64,000 bases of DNA from the NCBI RefSeq assembly GCF_047501535.1, contig NZ_JAZDRJ010000013.1:48326-112325 (forward strand), written 5' to 3'. The DNA comes from Yanghanlia sp047501535 (GTDB lineage Bacteria; Pseudomonadota; Gammaproteobacteria; Burkholderiales; Burkholderiaceae_B). Below are positions 35,127 through 42,611 of this stretch, piece after piece. The number at the start of each line of letters is the position of its first letter. Within the stretch, counting starts at the first letter, position 1. Below the pieces are notes generated by a model. It did no database searches, had not been told where the DNA came from, and saw nothing but the letters and a program-made list of their open reading frames with translations. The position numbers were made by a program, and so were the translations under genes.

Positions 35127-35726
35127 CTAGCCTTTCAACTTGATAGCGATCTGCGCAACGTGTTTGCCCTGGTAGCGCGCCCCTTCCAGTTCGACCTGAC
35201 TCGGCTGGCGCGAACCGTCGCCATCCGCAATGGTGGAAGCGCCATAGGGTGAGTTCCCCATAACTTCAGCCACTCCCATCTGGCCCTGAAAGGCATAAGG
35301 CAGGCCCACCACCACAAAGCCCAAATGCAGCAAAACAGGATGAAAAGTGAGAATGGTGGATTCCTGACCACCATGCTGCGTTGCGCTGGAAGTAAACACC
35401 GACCCCACCTTCCCGACCAGGGCGCCGCTGGCCCATAAGCCCCCGGTTTGATCGATGAAGTTCTTCATCTGCGCGGTCATGTTTCCATAACGTGTGCCTG
35501 TACCAAAAATAATGGCATCGTACTCAGGCAGTTCCTGCACTGTCGCAATCGGCGCAGACTGATCCATCTTGTAGCCGGATTTTTTAGCGACTTCTTCGGG
35601 TACCAGTTCGGGAACCCGCTTGACCACCCCTTCCGCTCCGGCCTCTCGAACGCCTTCGGCCACAGCGTAGGCCATGGTTTCTATATGCCCGTAGGCGGAG
35701 CAATACAGCACCAATACCTTTGCCAT
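35127..35726 (-). CDS. wrbA: NAD(P)H:quinone oxidoreductase, WrbA type
   Basis: Flavodoxin-like FMN protein of 199 residues that reduces quinones with two electrons and so avoids semiquinone formation. FMN-binding stretch LVLYCSAYGHIETMA at the start, then FGTGTRYGNMTAQMKNFIDQTGGLW and SATQHGGQESTIL, which are hallmarks of WrbA. ATG 35726 is preceded by AGAGG; the open frame that continues to 35936 is rejected. A downstream hairpin at 35089-35120 may end its transcript. Normal family length (198). Confidence 0.93.
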   Translation of the reverse strand: MAKVLVLYCSAYGHIETMAYAVAEGVREAGAEGVVKRVPELVPEEVAKKSGYKMDQSAPIATVQELPEYDAIIFGTGTRYGNMTAQMKNFIDQTGGLWASGALVGKVGSVFTSSATQHGGQESTILTFHPVLLHLGFVVVGLPYAFQGQMGVAEVMGNSPYGASTIADGDGSRQPSQVELEGARYQGKHVAQIAIKLKG

Positions 35727-35910
35727 GACGACCTCTCTAGTGATTGAGGGTTGAGCAACAGGGCTGCCGCATTGAAGAAATGCGACAGGCTGCTCATACA
35801 TCATGATCCACATTGTTCCTACATTCAAGATGGAATGCGATACGAATTGCGTGTAAGACAGAACGTCCGCACAGCCGCGAACGCGTCCCGCATCACCACC
35901 GCGCTCAACG

Positions 35911-35982
35911 AAATTGGGGTCTGTCCCCAATTTCAATTTTTGGAAAAAGGGTCAGACCCCGATTTTCAAAAAGGCCTGACCC
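35911..35982. repeat. REP-like palindromic element (GGGGTCTG type)
   Basis: A perfect 9-bp hairpin AAATTGGGG (35911-35919) / CCCCAATTT (35925-35933) is followed by two more GGTCAGACCCC-type units (35949-35960 and about 35974-35983). The core GGGGTCTGTCCCC recurs in inverted form at 60479-60490. Such GGTCTGACC palindromes are common near RAYT-class tyrosine transposases in proteobacteria; no transposase is present here. The element lies just after the stop of the Bug gene at 36000. Confidence 0.6.
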
Positions 35983-35999
35983 CCGCTCGCTCGCGTTGC

Positions 36000-36974
36000 T
36001 TAGTCGGCTTGGACACCAAGAGATTTGGCGAGGGGAACCCAGCGTTCACGCTCTGCGTCGATGAAGCGTGCGAATTCTTTCTGGTCGCCGGGCATGGGCT
36101 GGGCGCCAATTCCGCGCAAGCGTTCGATGAGCTCCGGGTTTTCCAGAGCTTTGTTCACTGCGGCATTCATCGCTTGGATGTCGGCGTCTGGCGTCCCGGT
36201 GCGCGCCATCACGCCAAACCACGCAGCGGCTTCCAGCCCTGGATAGCCAAGCTCTTCGGCGGTGGGAACGTCCGCTAGCTGGGGAAATCGTTGCGTGTCT
36301 AAGATAGCCAGAGGCACGATGCGCCCAGAGGCGGCTTGAGCAATACACGAGGGCAAGGCGTCAAACATAATGTCAATCTGCCCACCCATCAAACTGACGA
36401 TTGCCGGGGCGCTGCCTTTAAAAGGTACGTGTGTGACCTTAAACCCCATTTTGTTCACCGCATACTCGCCCGCCAAGTGGGTAATATTGCCGCTGCTGGC
36501 AGAACCCATGTTCAGCCCTTTTTCGGACGATTTACCCAGCTCGATCAAAGACTTCAAGTCGCTGACGCCCAGATCCTGACGAGTGACCAACAGCAAAGGC
36601 GCTTTGCCCATACCCGCCACGGGAACAAAGTCCTTGGCCGGGTCATACGACATTGTTTTGTAAATGGCTTGGTTAATTACGATAGGTGCATTCGACCCTA
36701 CGTAAAAAGTCGCCCCATCCGGCGCCGCCTGCAGCACTGTTTCGGCAGCAATCATCCCCGCCGCCCCGCCTTTGTTCTCTATCACGATGGGAACGCCCAG
36801 CACGTTAGAGGTTTCGTTCGCCACCAGCCGGCTGATCTGGTCTGCCGCGCCCCCCGCCGGGTAAGGCACCACAAATCGAATAGAAGAATGCGTGCTCTGC
36901 GCAAACGCCCCGGAACTGCAGCATGCGGCCATTATTAACGCCGCGGCACTGCGTAAGAAAAAACGACGTTGCAT
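36000..36974 (-). CDS. Bug/TctC periplasmic solute-binding protein
   Basis: Third Bug protein in the window, 324 residues, outside the acyl-CoA island. Signal peptide with hydrophobic core around 10-22 and a likely cut after GAFA. Signature VVPYPAGGAADQISR and ASSGNITHLAGEYAV. I chose ATG 36974, with AGGAGA upstream, over a GTG one codon earlier. It has no neighbour that hints at its substrate: a repressor gene lies upstream on the same strand and a REP-like element directly follows its stop. Bug proteins are often present as many orphan paralogues in Alcaligenaceae. Confidence 0.87.
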   Translation of the reverse strand: MQRRFFLRSAAALIMAACCSSGAFAQSTHSSIRFVVPYPAGGAADQISRLVANETSNVLGVPIVIENKGGAAGMIAAETVLQAAPDGATFYVGSNAPIVINQAIYKTMSYDPAKDFVPVAGMGKAPLLLVTRQDLGVSDLKSLIELGKSSEKGLNMGSASSGNITHLAGEYAVNKMGFKVTHVPFKGSAPAIVSLMGGQIDIMFDALPSCIAQAASGRIVPLAILDTQRFPQLADVPTAEELGYPGLEAAAWFGVMARTGTPDADIQAMNAAVNKALENPELIERLRGIGAQPMPGDQKEFARFIDAERERWVPLAKSLGVQAD

Positions 36975-37108
36975 CACTGTCTCCTGTTTTATTTTAGGAA
37001 TCGAAACTACCGTGCAGCAACCTTATAGAGAGTCAGGCGTTACACCTGATGAATCAGGGTAAAGGCGGCATATCCAGTTTGCCAATATTATTTTTCTTCT
37101 TGTTGATA

Positions 37109-37122
37109 CGATATAGATATCG
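37109..37122. promoter_or_regulatory. Palindrome CGATAT-AG-ATATCG
   Basis: A perfect 6-bp inverted repeat in the 283-bp region between the third Bug gene and the HipB-like gene. It may be an operator for the Bug gene, but no regulator can be matched to it. It is unlike the three sites upstream of the HipB-like gene. Confidence 0.3.
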
Positions 37123-37257
37123 CTTGTAATCGCCGGTTCCATGCTTGCCAAATGGGTGGGTGTGTGCGGCGAGAACGCACTCTTTTCACTGCATAACCGC
37201 CGGAACTACACAGCCACGCCTTGATCAGATAGGAGGACATAGCGCGCAACCAGGTGT

Positions 37258-37557
37258 TCATCCATGCGTCTTTTCCCGTTGGAGCAACTCGCGTAAACCG
37301 ATGTGCCCTTTGGGCGCCACTAAGAGTTCCAGGCCCAAACCAGCCAGAACCATCAAGACTTTATCCGTGCCTACACTACCTTTGCCATTTTCCAGCCTGG
37401 ACAATAAATCAACCGATACACCACATAAACTTGCCGCATCATCAATACGCAAGCCTTTATGCTTGCGCATGGCTCGGATCTGAGCGCCGATATCGGCCAG
37501 GGCCTTGATAGGTTGTAGGGCAGATACAGAAGGAGCGGGAGAGGGGTGCTCGTTCAT
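37258..37557 (-). CDS. HipB-like XRE-family repressor, no HipA partner
   Basis: DNA-binding protein of 99 residues with a central helix-turn-helix (IGAQIRAMRKHKGLRIDDAA, then LCGVSVDLLSRLENGKGSVG), followed by a C-terminal VLMVLAGLGLELLVAP stretch that is typical of HipB-type antitoxins and Y4mF-like repressors. No hipA kinase gene lies next to it on either strand. Three near-identical 18-bp sites upstream (37581-37695) are probable operators for autoregulation. The ATG at 37557 has only a weak ribosome-binding site. Its other targets are unknown. Confidence 0.8.
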   Translation of the reverse strand: MNEHPSPAPSVSALQPIKALADIGAQIRAMRKHKGLRIDDAASLCGVSVDLLSRLENGKGSVGTDKVLMVLAGLGLELLVAPKGHIGLRELLQREKTHG

Positions 37558-37580
37558 TCTTAAGTGTTAAGCCGTAAAAA

Positions 37581-37598
37581 TTTCTGATATTCCGAAAT
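37581..37598 (+). promoter_or_regulatory. Operator 1 of the HipB-like gene
   Basis: TTTCTGATATTCCGAAAT, an imperfect palindrome (TTTC...GAAA). It is 24 bp before the start codon, so protein bound here should block transcription or initiation. Confidence 0.65.
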
Positions 37599-37628
37599 TA
37601 GCGCGATTTGAATAGGAATTCAATCAAT

Positions 37629-37646
37629 ATTTCGGGATATCAGAAA
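37629..37646 (-). promoter_or_regulatory. Operator 2 of the HipB-like gene
   Basis: Read on the minus strand it is TTTCTGATATCCCGAAAT, differing from operator 1 by one base. Its start is 48 bp from the start of operator 1. Confidence 0.65.
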
Positions 37647-37677
37647 TTTAGCGGTTTATGAGCCATCCCAATCATTT

Positions 37678-37695
37678 ATTTCGGAATACCAGAAA
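37678..37695 (-). promoter_or_regulatory. Operator 3 of the HipB-like gene
   Basis: Read on the minus strand it is TTTCTGGTATTCCGAAAT, differing from operator 1 by one base. It lies 49 bp from operator 2, so the three sites are evenly spaced. From here to the tRNA (37696-37868) I see only the tRNA terminator at 37824-37855. Confidence 0.6.
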
Positions 37696-37823
37696 CACTG
37701 CTTATGGGAGTTTCATAAGAAACACAGAGTTTATATGTATGTTTTGGCACATACCCGAAAAAAATCTAGATGCCTCGGGCGCAATTAGAGCCTAAGGCGA
37801 TTTTTTGTGCCCCAATGCTCCGC

Positions 37824-37855
37824 AAAAAACAAAAGCCCTTGCATAACAAGGGCTT
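37824..37855 (-). terminator. Terminator after tRNA-Pro
   Basis: On the minus strand, AAGCCCTT (37855-37848) pairs with AAGGGCTT (37840-37833) and is followed by TTGTTTTTT. It ends the ispB/tRNA-Pro transcript or the tRNA alone. Confidence 0.8.
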
Positions 37856-37868
37856 AAGTTTAATAAGT

Positions 37869-37945
<77 letters not shown>

Positions 37946-37966
37946 ATTCTTATTTTTTAGTGCTTT

Positions 37967-38932
37967 TTATCGGTCTCTGCCGACCGAGAAAGAGCATAAT
38001 TCTAGCAAAGAATTACTGTAGGTGGAAACAGGCCAGGCAGCGAGTGCTTCGCGGGCCAGGTCGGCTTCGGCCACAGCTGCAGCGCGGGTGTATTGCAGGG
38101 CGTCGGTTTCCTGAACGGCGCGCGCTACAGCGGCGAAATCGCCGTCGCCATGCAAAATGGCGTCTTGCACCAGGAAGCGCTGAGCCGGGGTGCCAACTTC
38201 CATGACGCGGATCAGCGGCAGGGTGGGTTTGCCTTCACGCAGGTCGTCGCCTACGTTCTTACCCAACGCGTCTTCGTCGCCTTCGTAATCCAGCACGTCG
38301 TCAATCAGCTGAAAGGCTGTGCCGATGTGGCGGCCATAGGCAGCTGCGGCCTCTTGTTGTTCGGGCGTGGCGCCTGCCACGATGGCCCCAACTTGGGCGG
38401 CGGCTTCAAACAATTTAGCCGTTTTGTAGCGCACCACCTGTAAATAGCGTTCCAGCGATACGTCGGGGTCGTGCACGTTCAGCAATTGCAGAACTTCGCC
38501 TTCGGCGATGACTGTTGTGGCGGCCGACAACACCGTCATGGCGGGCATGGATTGCGATTCCACCATCATTTCGAACGAACGCGAATAGAGGTAGTCGCCC
38601 ACCAGCACGCTGGCTGCGTTGCCAAATACCGCATTGGCGGTATCGCGGCCACGACGCATGTCGGATTCATCCACGACATCGTCGTGCAGCAAGGTAGCGG
38701 TATGGATGAATTCCACGACCGCCGCCAGCAGGTGGTGCACTGTGCCTTCGTAGCCCAATGCACGCGCCACCATGAGCAGCATGGCGGGACGCATACGCTT
38801 ACCGCCGGCACCTACGATGTAATCGCCTATGGTTCGGATGAGAACAACTTCAGAATCGAGACGCTTGCGGATGACGGCATCCATTGCCTTCATGTCGTCT
38901 TCGATGGGTGCGAGCAGGTCGTTAAGATTCAA
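37967..38932 (-). CDS. ispB: Octaprenyl diphosphate synthase
   Basis: Trans-prenyltransferase of 321 residues (E. coli IspB has 323) that builds the ubiquinone side chain from farnesyl and isopentenyl diphosphate. The first Asp-rich motif DDVVDESDMRRG and the second, LIDDVLDYEGD, are intact; the GGKRMRP motif for substrate binding is near residue 45. The start is a TTG at 38930-38932, chosen because the N-terminus MNLNDLLAPIEDDMKAMD aligns with IspB. In many relatives ispB is divergent from rplU-rpmA; here the divergent neighbour is the DUF815 ATPase gene instead. The tRNA-Pro gene lies downstream. Confidence 0.93.
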   Translation of the reverse strand: MNLNDLLAPIEDDMKAMDAVIRKRLDSEVVLIRTIGDYIVGAGGKRMRPAMLLMVARALGYEGTVHHLLAAVVEFIHTATLLHDDVVDESDMRRGRDTANAVFGNAASVLVGDYLYSRSFEMMVESQSMPAMTVLSAATTVIAEGEVLQLLNVHDPDVSLERYLQVVRYKTAKLFEAAAQVGAIVAGATPEQQEAAAAYGRHIGTAFQLIDDVLDYEGDEDALGKNVGDDLREGKPTLPLIRVMEVGTPAQRFLVQDAILHGDGDFAAVARAVQETDALQYTRAAAVAEADLAREALAAWPVSTYSNSLLELCSFSVGRDR

Positions 38933-39182
38933 AGCGGGCCTGAGGGAAGTAACGAGTAAGTGGGTTGGGCTTTTCAGCAGACAATGATTATACGTGACGT
39001 GCCGTGTTGCATTGCGGCAAACCTCTCAGCTCTCCAGCCGGGGGCACGGACGCCAGGCCAAAATTAGCGATAATGGGGGTTTTGGCAAAAGACTAGAGGA
39101 AGCGCGAAGTCGCACCGGGAGAGCCTTTTAGTGGCCCCGCCCCCTGGTGGCTATCACTTCCCATGGCGTTGGAGAGATTTTT

Positions 39183-40049
39183 GTGACTGCGTATGATTTG
39201 ACCACCCTTATTGAGCGGGCTGAACGGGTGTTGTCCCAACTGGAAGCCTGGCTGCCGCCCACACCCCCGACCATTAACTGGGATGCGCACGCATTTCGTT
39301 GGCGTAAACGCGGCACACGCGGCTGGCTGGATGCCGTGAAAAACGTTGCACGCATTAGTGTGGACGATCTGCATCACATTGAACGCCAGAAAAAGGTGAT
39401 CGACCGTAATACCCGCCATTTCCTGGAAGGCCGGCCCGCCAACAACGTACTGATGACTGGCGCCCGCGGCACGGGCAAGAGCTCGCTGGTAAAGGCCATG
39501 TTGGCGCAATACGGGCAACAGGGTCTGCGCCTGATCGAAGTGGATAAATCCGACTTGGCCGACCTGGGCGATATTGTGGACCTGGTTGCCGGTCGCCCAG
39601 AACGCTTCATCATTTTCTGCGATGACCTTTCCTTTGAAGAAGGCGAAGCCAGCTACAAGGAACTGAAATCGGTGCTGGATGGCTCGATCAGCGCGGCGGG
39701 CGACAACGTATTGATTTACGCCACTTCCAACCGCCGCCACCTCATGCCGGAATACATGAGCGAAAACCTCAGCGCCAAGCACCAACCGGATGGCGAGATT
39801 CATCCAGGCGAAACGGTGGAAGAAAAAATCTCGTTATCGGAGCGTTTTGGTATCTGGCTGTCGTTCTACCCGTTCAAGCAGGATGACTACCTGAACATTG
39901 TGCGTTATTGGCTGGAAACCCACGGCTGCTCACCGGAATCCATCGAAGCTTCCCACACCGAAGCCTTGCAATGGGCGCTGGAGCGCGGCTCGCGGTCAGG
40001 CCGTGTCGCCCGCCAGTTCGCTCGCGACTGGGCGGCTCGTCATGCCTAA
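39183..40049 (+). CDS. DUF815 AAA-type ATPase
   Basis: ATP-binding protein of 288 residues in the DUF815 family of AAA proteins, conserved in betaproteobacteria but without a known role. Walker A GARGTGKSSLVKA is near residue 97 and Walker B RFIIFCDDLSFEE near residue 140; a C-terminal sensor-like region (GRVARQFARDW) closes the protein. The open frame goes back to GTG 39147, but GTG 39183 has the better ribosome-binding site (GGAGAG, 6 nt). It overlaps the start of mutT by 8 bp, so the two genes are translationally coupled. Conserved linkage to mutT suggests a related function but does not define it. Confidence 0.86.
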   Translation: MTAYDLTTLIERAERVLSQLEAWLPPTPPTINWDAHAFRWRKRGTRGWLDAVKNVARISVDDLHHIERQKKVIDRNTRHFLEGRPANNVLMTGARGTGKSSLVKAMLAQYGQQGLRLIEVDKSDLADLGDIVDLVAGRPERFIIFCDDLSFEEGEASYKELKSVLDGSISAAGDNVLIYATSNRRHLMPEYMSENLSAKHQPDGEIHPGETVEEKISLSERFGIWLSFYPFKQDDYLNIVRYWLETHGCSPESIEASHTEALQWALERGSRSGRVARQFARDWAARHA

Positions 40050-41013
40050 ACCCTTTATTGACGTCGCCGTTGGTGTGATTCTGCGGCCCGACGGGCGCGT
40101 TCTGCTAGGGCAGCGTCCTGAAGGCAAGCCATGGCCGGGCTGGTGGGAACTTCCGGGCGGCAAAATCGAACCCGGGGAATCCGTTCAACAGGCTTTGGTG
40201 CGCGAGCTCGACGAAGAGTTGGGCATCCGGGTGACGGCATGCGCCCCCTGGGTCACTTACGTGCATGATTACCCAAAAACCACGGTACGGCTGGCTTTCT
40301 GGAAGGTCACGGCCTGGGAAGGCGAGCCCCAGGGCTTGGAAAACCAGGCCTTGGCCTGGACTTTCCCCCACTCGCAGTTAGAAGTCGGGCCGGTACTGCC
40401 CGCCACCGAACCCCCGCTGCGCTGGCTGACCTTTCCCAATCGGTACTTTGTCAGCTCGATCGGCACGGCTGATGGGGTGGAAGCTTGGCTGCAGCGGTTG
40501 GATCACGCCTTGGAAAACGGGGTCGGCTTGGTGCAATTCCGCGAACCTGAATGGCAAAAACACGCCCACCAGGACGACACGCAACGGCAGCAACTGGAAA
40601 CAGCGTTCGACGCCGTTTTACAACGTTGCCGCCAGGCGGGTGCGCTGTGCTTGGTGAACGCCGTCCACCCGGAATCGTGGTGGACACGCGCGGATGGCGT
40701 GCATCTGCGTAGTTCCGATGTGCTGCTTAAGCGGGCCGTGCCTCCCAAACCCGCGCTGGTCGCGGCATCGGTGCATAACGAAGAAGAACGGCAGGCCGCT
40801 AGCGCCATGCAGGTGGACTTCATGGTGATGGGCCATGTGCTCGCCACGGATTCACACCCCGGCGCAGAGCCGATGGGCTGGGCGCGCTTTACGGAACTGG
40901 CACAAGGGGCGAGCTGCCCGGTTTACGCCATTGGCGGGCAAAGCGCCGCCACGCTGGCCACCGCGCAGCAGCACGGCGCGCACGGTATTGCTTTTATGCG
41001 GGGCGACGCCTGA
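40042..41013 (+). CDS. mutT: MutT Nudix hydrolase fused to a TenI/ThiE-like domain
   Basis: Two-domain protein of 323 residues. The N-terminal domain (1-135) has the Nudix box GGKIEPGESVQQALVRELDE followed by ELG, matching MutT, which removes 8-oxo-dGTP from the nucleotide pool. The C-terminal domain (about 150-323) has a TIM-barrel thiamine-phosphate synthase-like pattern (GLVQFREPEW near 158, then DGVHLRSSDVLL and GHVLATDSHPG), as in TenI. This fusion is common in proteobacteria; the role of the second domain is not settled. ATG 40042 overlaps the DUF815 gene. The next gene is convergent, 8 bp away. Confidence 0.9.
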   Translation: MPKPFIDVAVGVILRPDGRVLLGQRPEGKPWPGWWELPGGKIEPGESVQQALVRELDEELGIRVTACAPWVTYVHDYPKTTVRLAFWKVTAWEGEPQGLENQALAWTFPHSQLEVGPVLPATEPPLRWLTFPNRYFVSSIGTADGVEAWLQRLDHALENGVGLVQFREPEWQKHAHQDDTQRQQLETAFDAVLQRCRQAGALCLVNAVHPESWWTRADGVHLRSSDVLLKRAVPPKPALVAASVHNEEERQAASAMQVDFMVMGHVLATDSHPGAEPMGWARFTELAQGASCPVYAIGGQSAATLATAQQHGAHGIAFMRGDA

Positions 41014-41021
41014 AGGAAAAG

Positions 41022-42611
41022 TCAGTCAGAGGCGGCATCCGCCTCGGGCTGGTTCTGGTTCTGCGGGGCCTCAGGCGTCCAGCCCCCGCCCAGTGCAGCC
41101 ATAAGGCGGGCACTCGCATTCAGGCGCTCTTGCAGCAGGTTCAAGGCGCTTCTTTCCGTGCTGAGCGCCGTGGTTTCAGTTTGCACAACACTTAAGTAAT
41201 CAATCAGGCCCGCTTCATACTGATTCTGGGTGAGCCGCAGAGATTCGCGGGCGGACTCCAGCGCCCTGCCCTGCGTCACCTGCTCCATGCCCATGACGCG
41301 TAGCTGCACCAGCAAGTCCTCGACTTCCTGCAAGGCGGCCAGCACCGTCTGCCGCCAGCTCAAGGCCTGAATATCAAAGTCGGCCCGCGCCTGCTCTACT
41401 GCCGCGCTACGCGCGCCCCCATCGAACAAGGTAAGCGCCAGCGCCGGGCCTAGCGCCCAATAGCGTGCCGGTGCGGTCAGCCATTCCGCCCATTGGCCTG
41501 AACGAAAGCCCCCTTGCGCACCCAGCGTAAGCGCCGGAAACCAGGCCGCCTGGGCAACACCGATTTTGGCATTGGCTTCGGCCATGCGGCGCTCAGCGGC
41601 AGCCACATCGGGGCGGCGCTGCAATAGCTCAGCCGGAATCCCAACGGGGATAGTGGGAAGCTGCGGAATATCGCCGCCGGCCGCCAGTTCAAAAGCAGCA
41701 GGTGGCTGCCCCAGCAGTACAGCAACGGCATGCTCCAACTGGGCACGCTGACGTTGCAACGCCAAGAGTTGGGTGCGGGCATTTTCAAGTTGGGTGCGGG
41801 CCGCTGCCACATCGACAGGCGTGGCCACGCCAGCGTTATAGCGATTCTCCGTAAGCTGCAGCGAACGCTCGTAGGCCTGCACGGTTTGCTCCATTAAACG
41901 GATTTCCGCATCGGCGACACGAATTGAAAAATAGGTTTGAGCCAGCGTGGACTGCATGCTTAGCCGTACATCGCCTATATCCGCCACACTGGCATCCAAG
42001 CCTGCCTGGCTGGATTCCACCGAACGCCGCACCCGGCCCCAGAGATCCAGTTCCCAGCTCACCGAACCTGACAGGGCGTAGTTATTGTTCACACCATTAC
42101 CGGCGGAACCGCTACCTGTACGTTCCGCCGACGCGTTACTGCCCACTGTGGGAAAGAAGCTCGAACGCGCCGATTGCAATGCGGCTTGAGCCTGCCGATA
42201 CCGCGCTTCAGCCAGTTGGATGTCCAGGTTCTGGGATTGCAGCGACTGCATCAAACTATTCAGCGCATCATCGCCGTAAAGCACCCACCAGTCGGGGCGC
42301 AGCACATCCGCCCCCGGTTCCACCTGCACCCAGCCGGAATTAGCCGCGGGGTCCAAGGGCTGGTTGGCCTGCCCATAAGAGGCTCCAACGTCAACGGCCG
42401 GCTGTTGATAGTCCGGTCCGACCGCGCAACCGGCCAGTGCCAGCATGCTCACCACACCCACCAGGGTGGCGCGGGCACGAGTAAACGGCCAGTGCCGTAC
42501 CGCCCTGCGCACGGCCTGAAGCGTGCGTTTTCCGGCCTCAGAAAGCAGCGGCTTGCAGCCGGCTTGCGCCAAGGTGGGGGAAGGCCCCTGAATGGTGGAT
42601 ATTCTGGTCAT
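41022..42611 (-). CDS. RND efflux outer-membrane factor (NodT family lipoprotein)
   Basis: Outer-membrane channel of 529 residues that completes the tripartite efflux pump encoded upstream. A signal sequence with lipobox LALAGC (about residue 61) marks it as a lipoprotein of the OprM/NodT group. The family repeat halves are visible in the long alpha-helical stretches (for example LAEARYRQAQAALQSARSS and the later EASRESLRLTQNQYEAG-like segment). The start at 42611 overlaps the preceding RND gene by 4 bp (ATGA), so translation is coupled. The tail after residue 515 is rich in Gln and Asn. OpmB of the Pseudomonas MuxABC system is a functional analogue. Confidence 0.88.
   Translation of the reverse strand: MTRISTIQGPSPTLAQAGCKPLLSEAGKRTLQAVRRAVRHWPFTRARATLVGVVSMLALAGCAVGPDYQQPAVDVGASYGQANQPLDPAANSGWVQVEPGADVLRPDWWVLYGDDALNSLMQSLQSQNLDIQLAEARYRQAQAALQSARSSFFPTVGSNASAERTGSGSAGNGVNNNYALSGSVSWELDLWGRVRRSVESSQAGLDASVADIGDVRLSMQSTLAQTYFSIRVADAEIRLMEQTVQAYERSLQLTENRYNAGVATPVDVAAARTQLENARTQLLALQRQRAQLEHAVAVLLGQPPAAFELAAGGDIPQLPTIPVGIPAELLQRRPDVAAAERRMAEANAKIGVAQAAWFPALTLGAQGGFRSGQWAEWLTAPARYWALGPALALTLFDGGARSAAVEQARADFDIQALSWRQTVLAALQEVEDLLVQLRVMGMEQVTQGRALESARESLRLTQNQYEAGLIDYLSVVQTETTALSTERSALNLLQERLNASARLMAALGGGWTPEAPQNQNQPEADAASD

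Noticed and set aside
37258..37557. A HipBA toxin-antitoxin module
   Set aside because: No hipA-like kinase gene is adjacent on either strand; only the repressor half is present.
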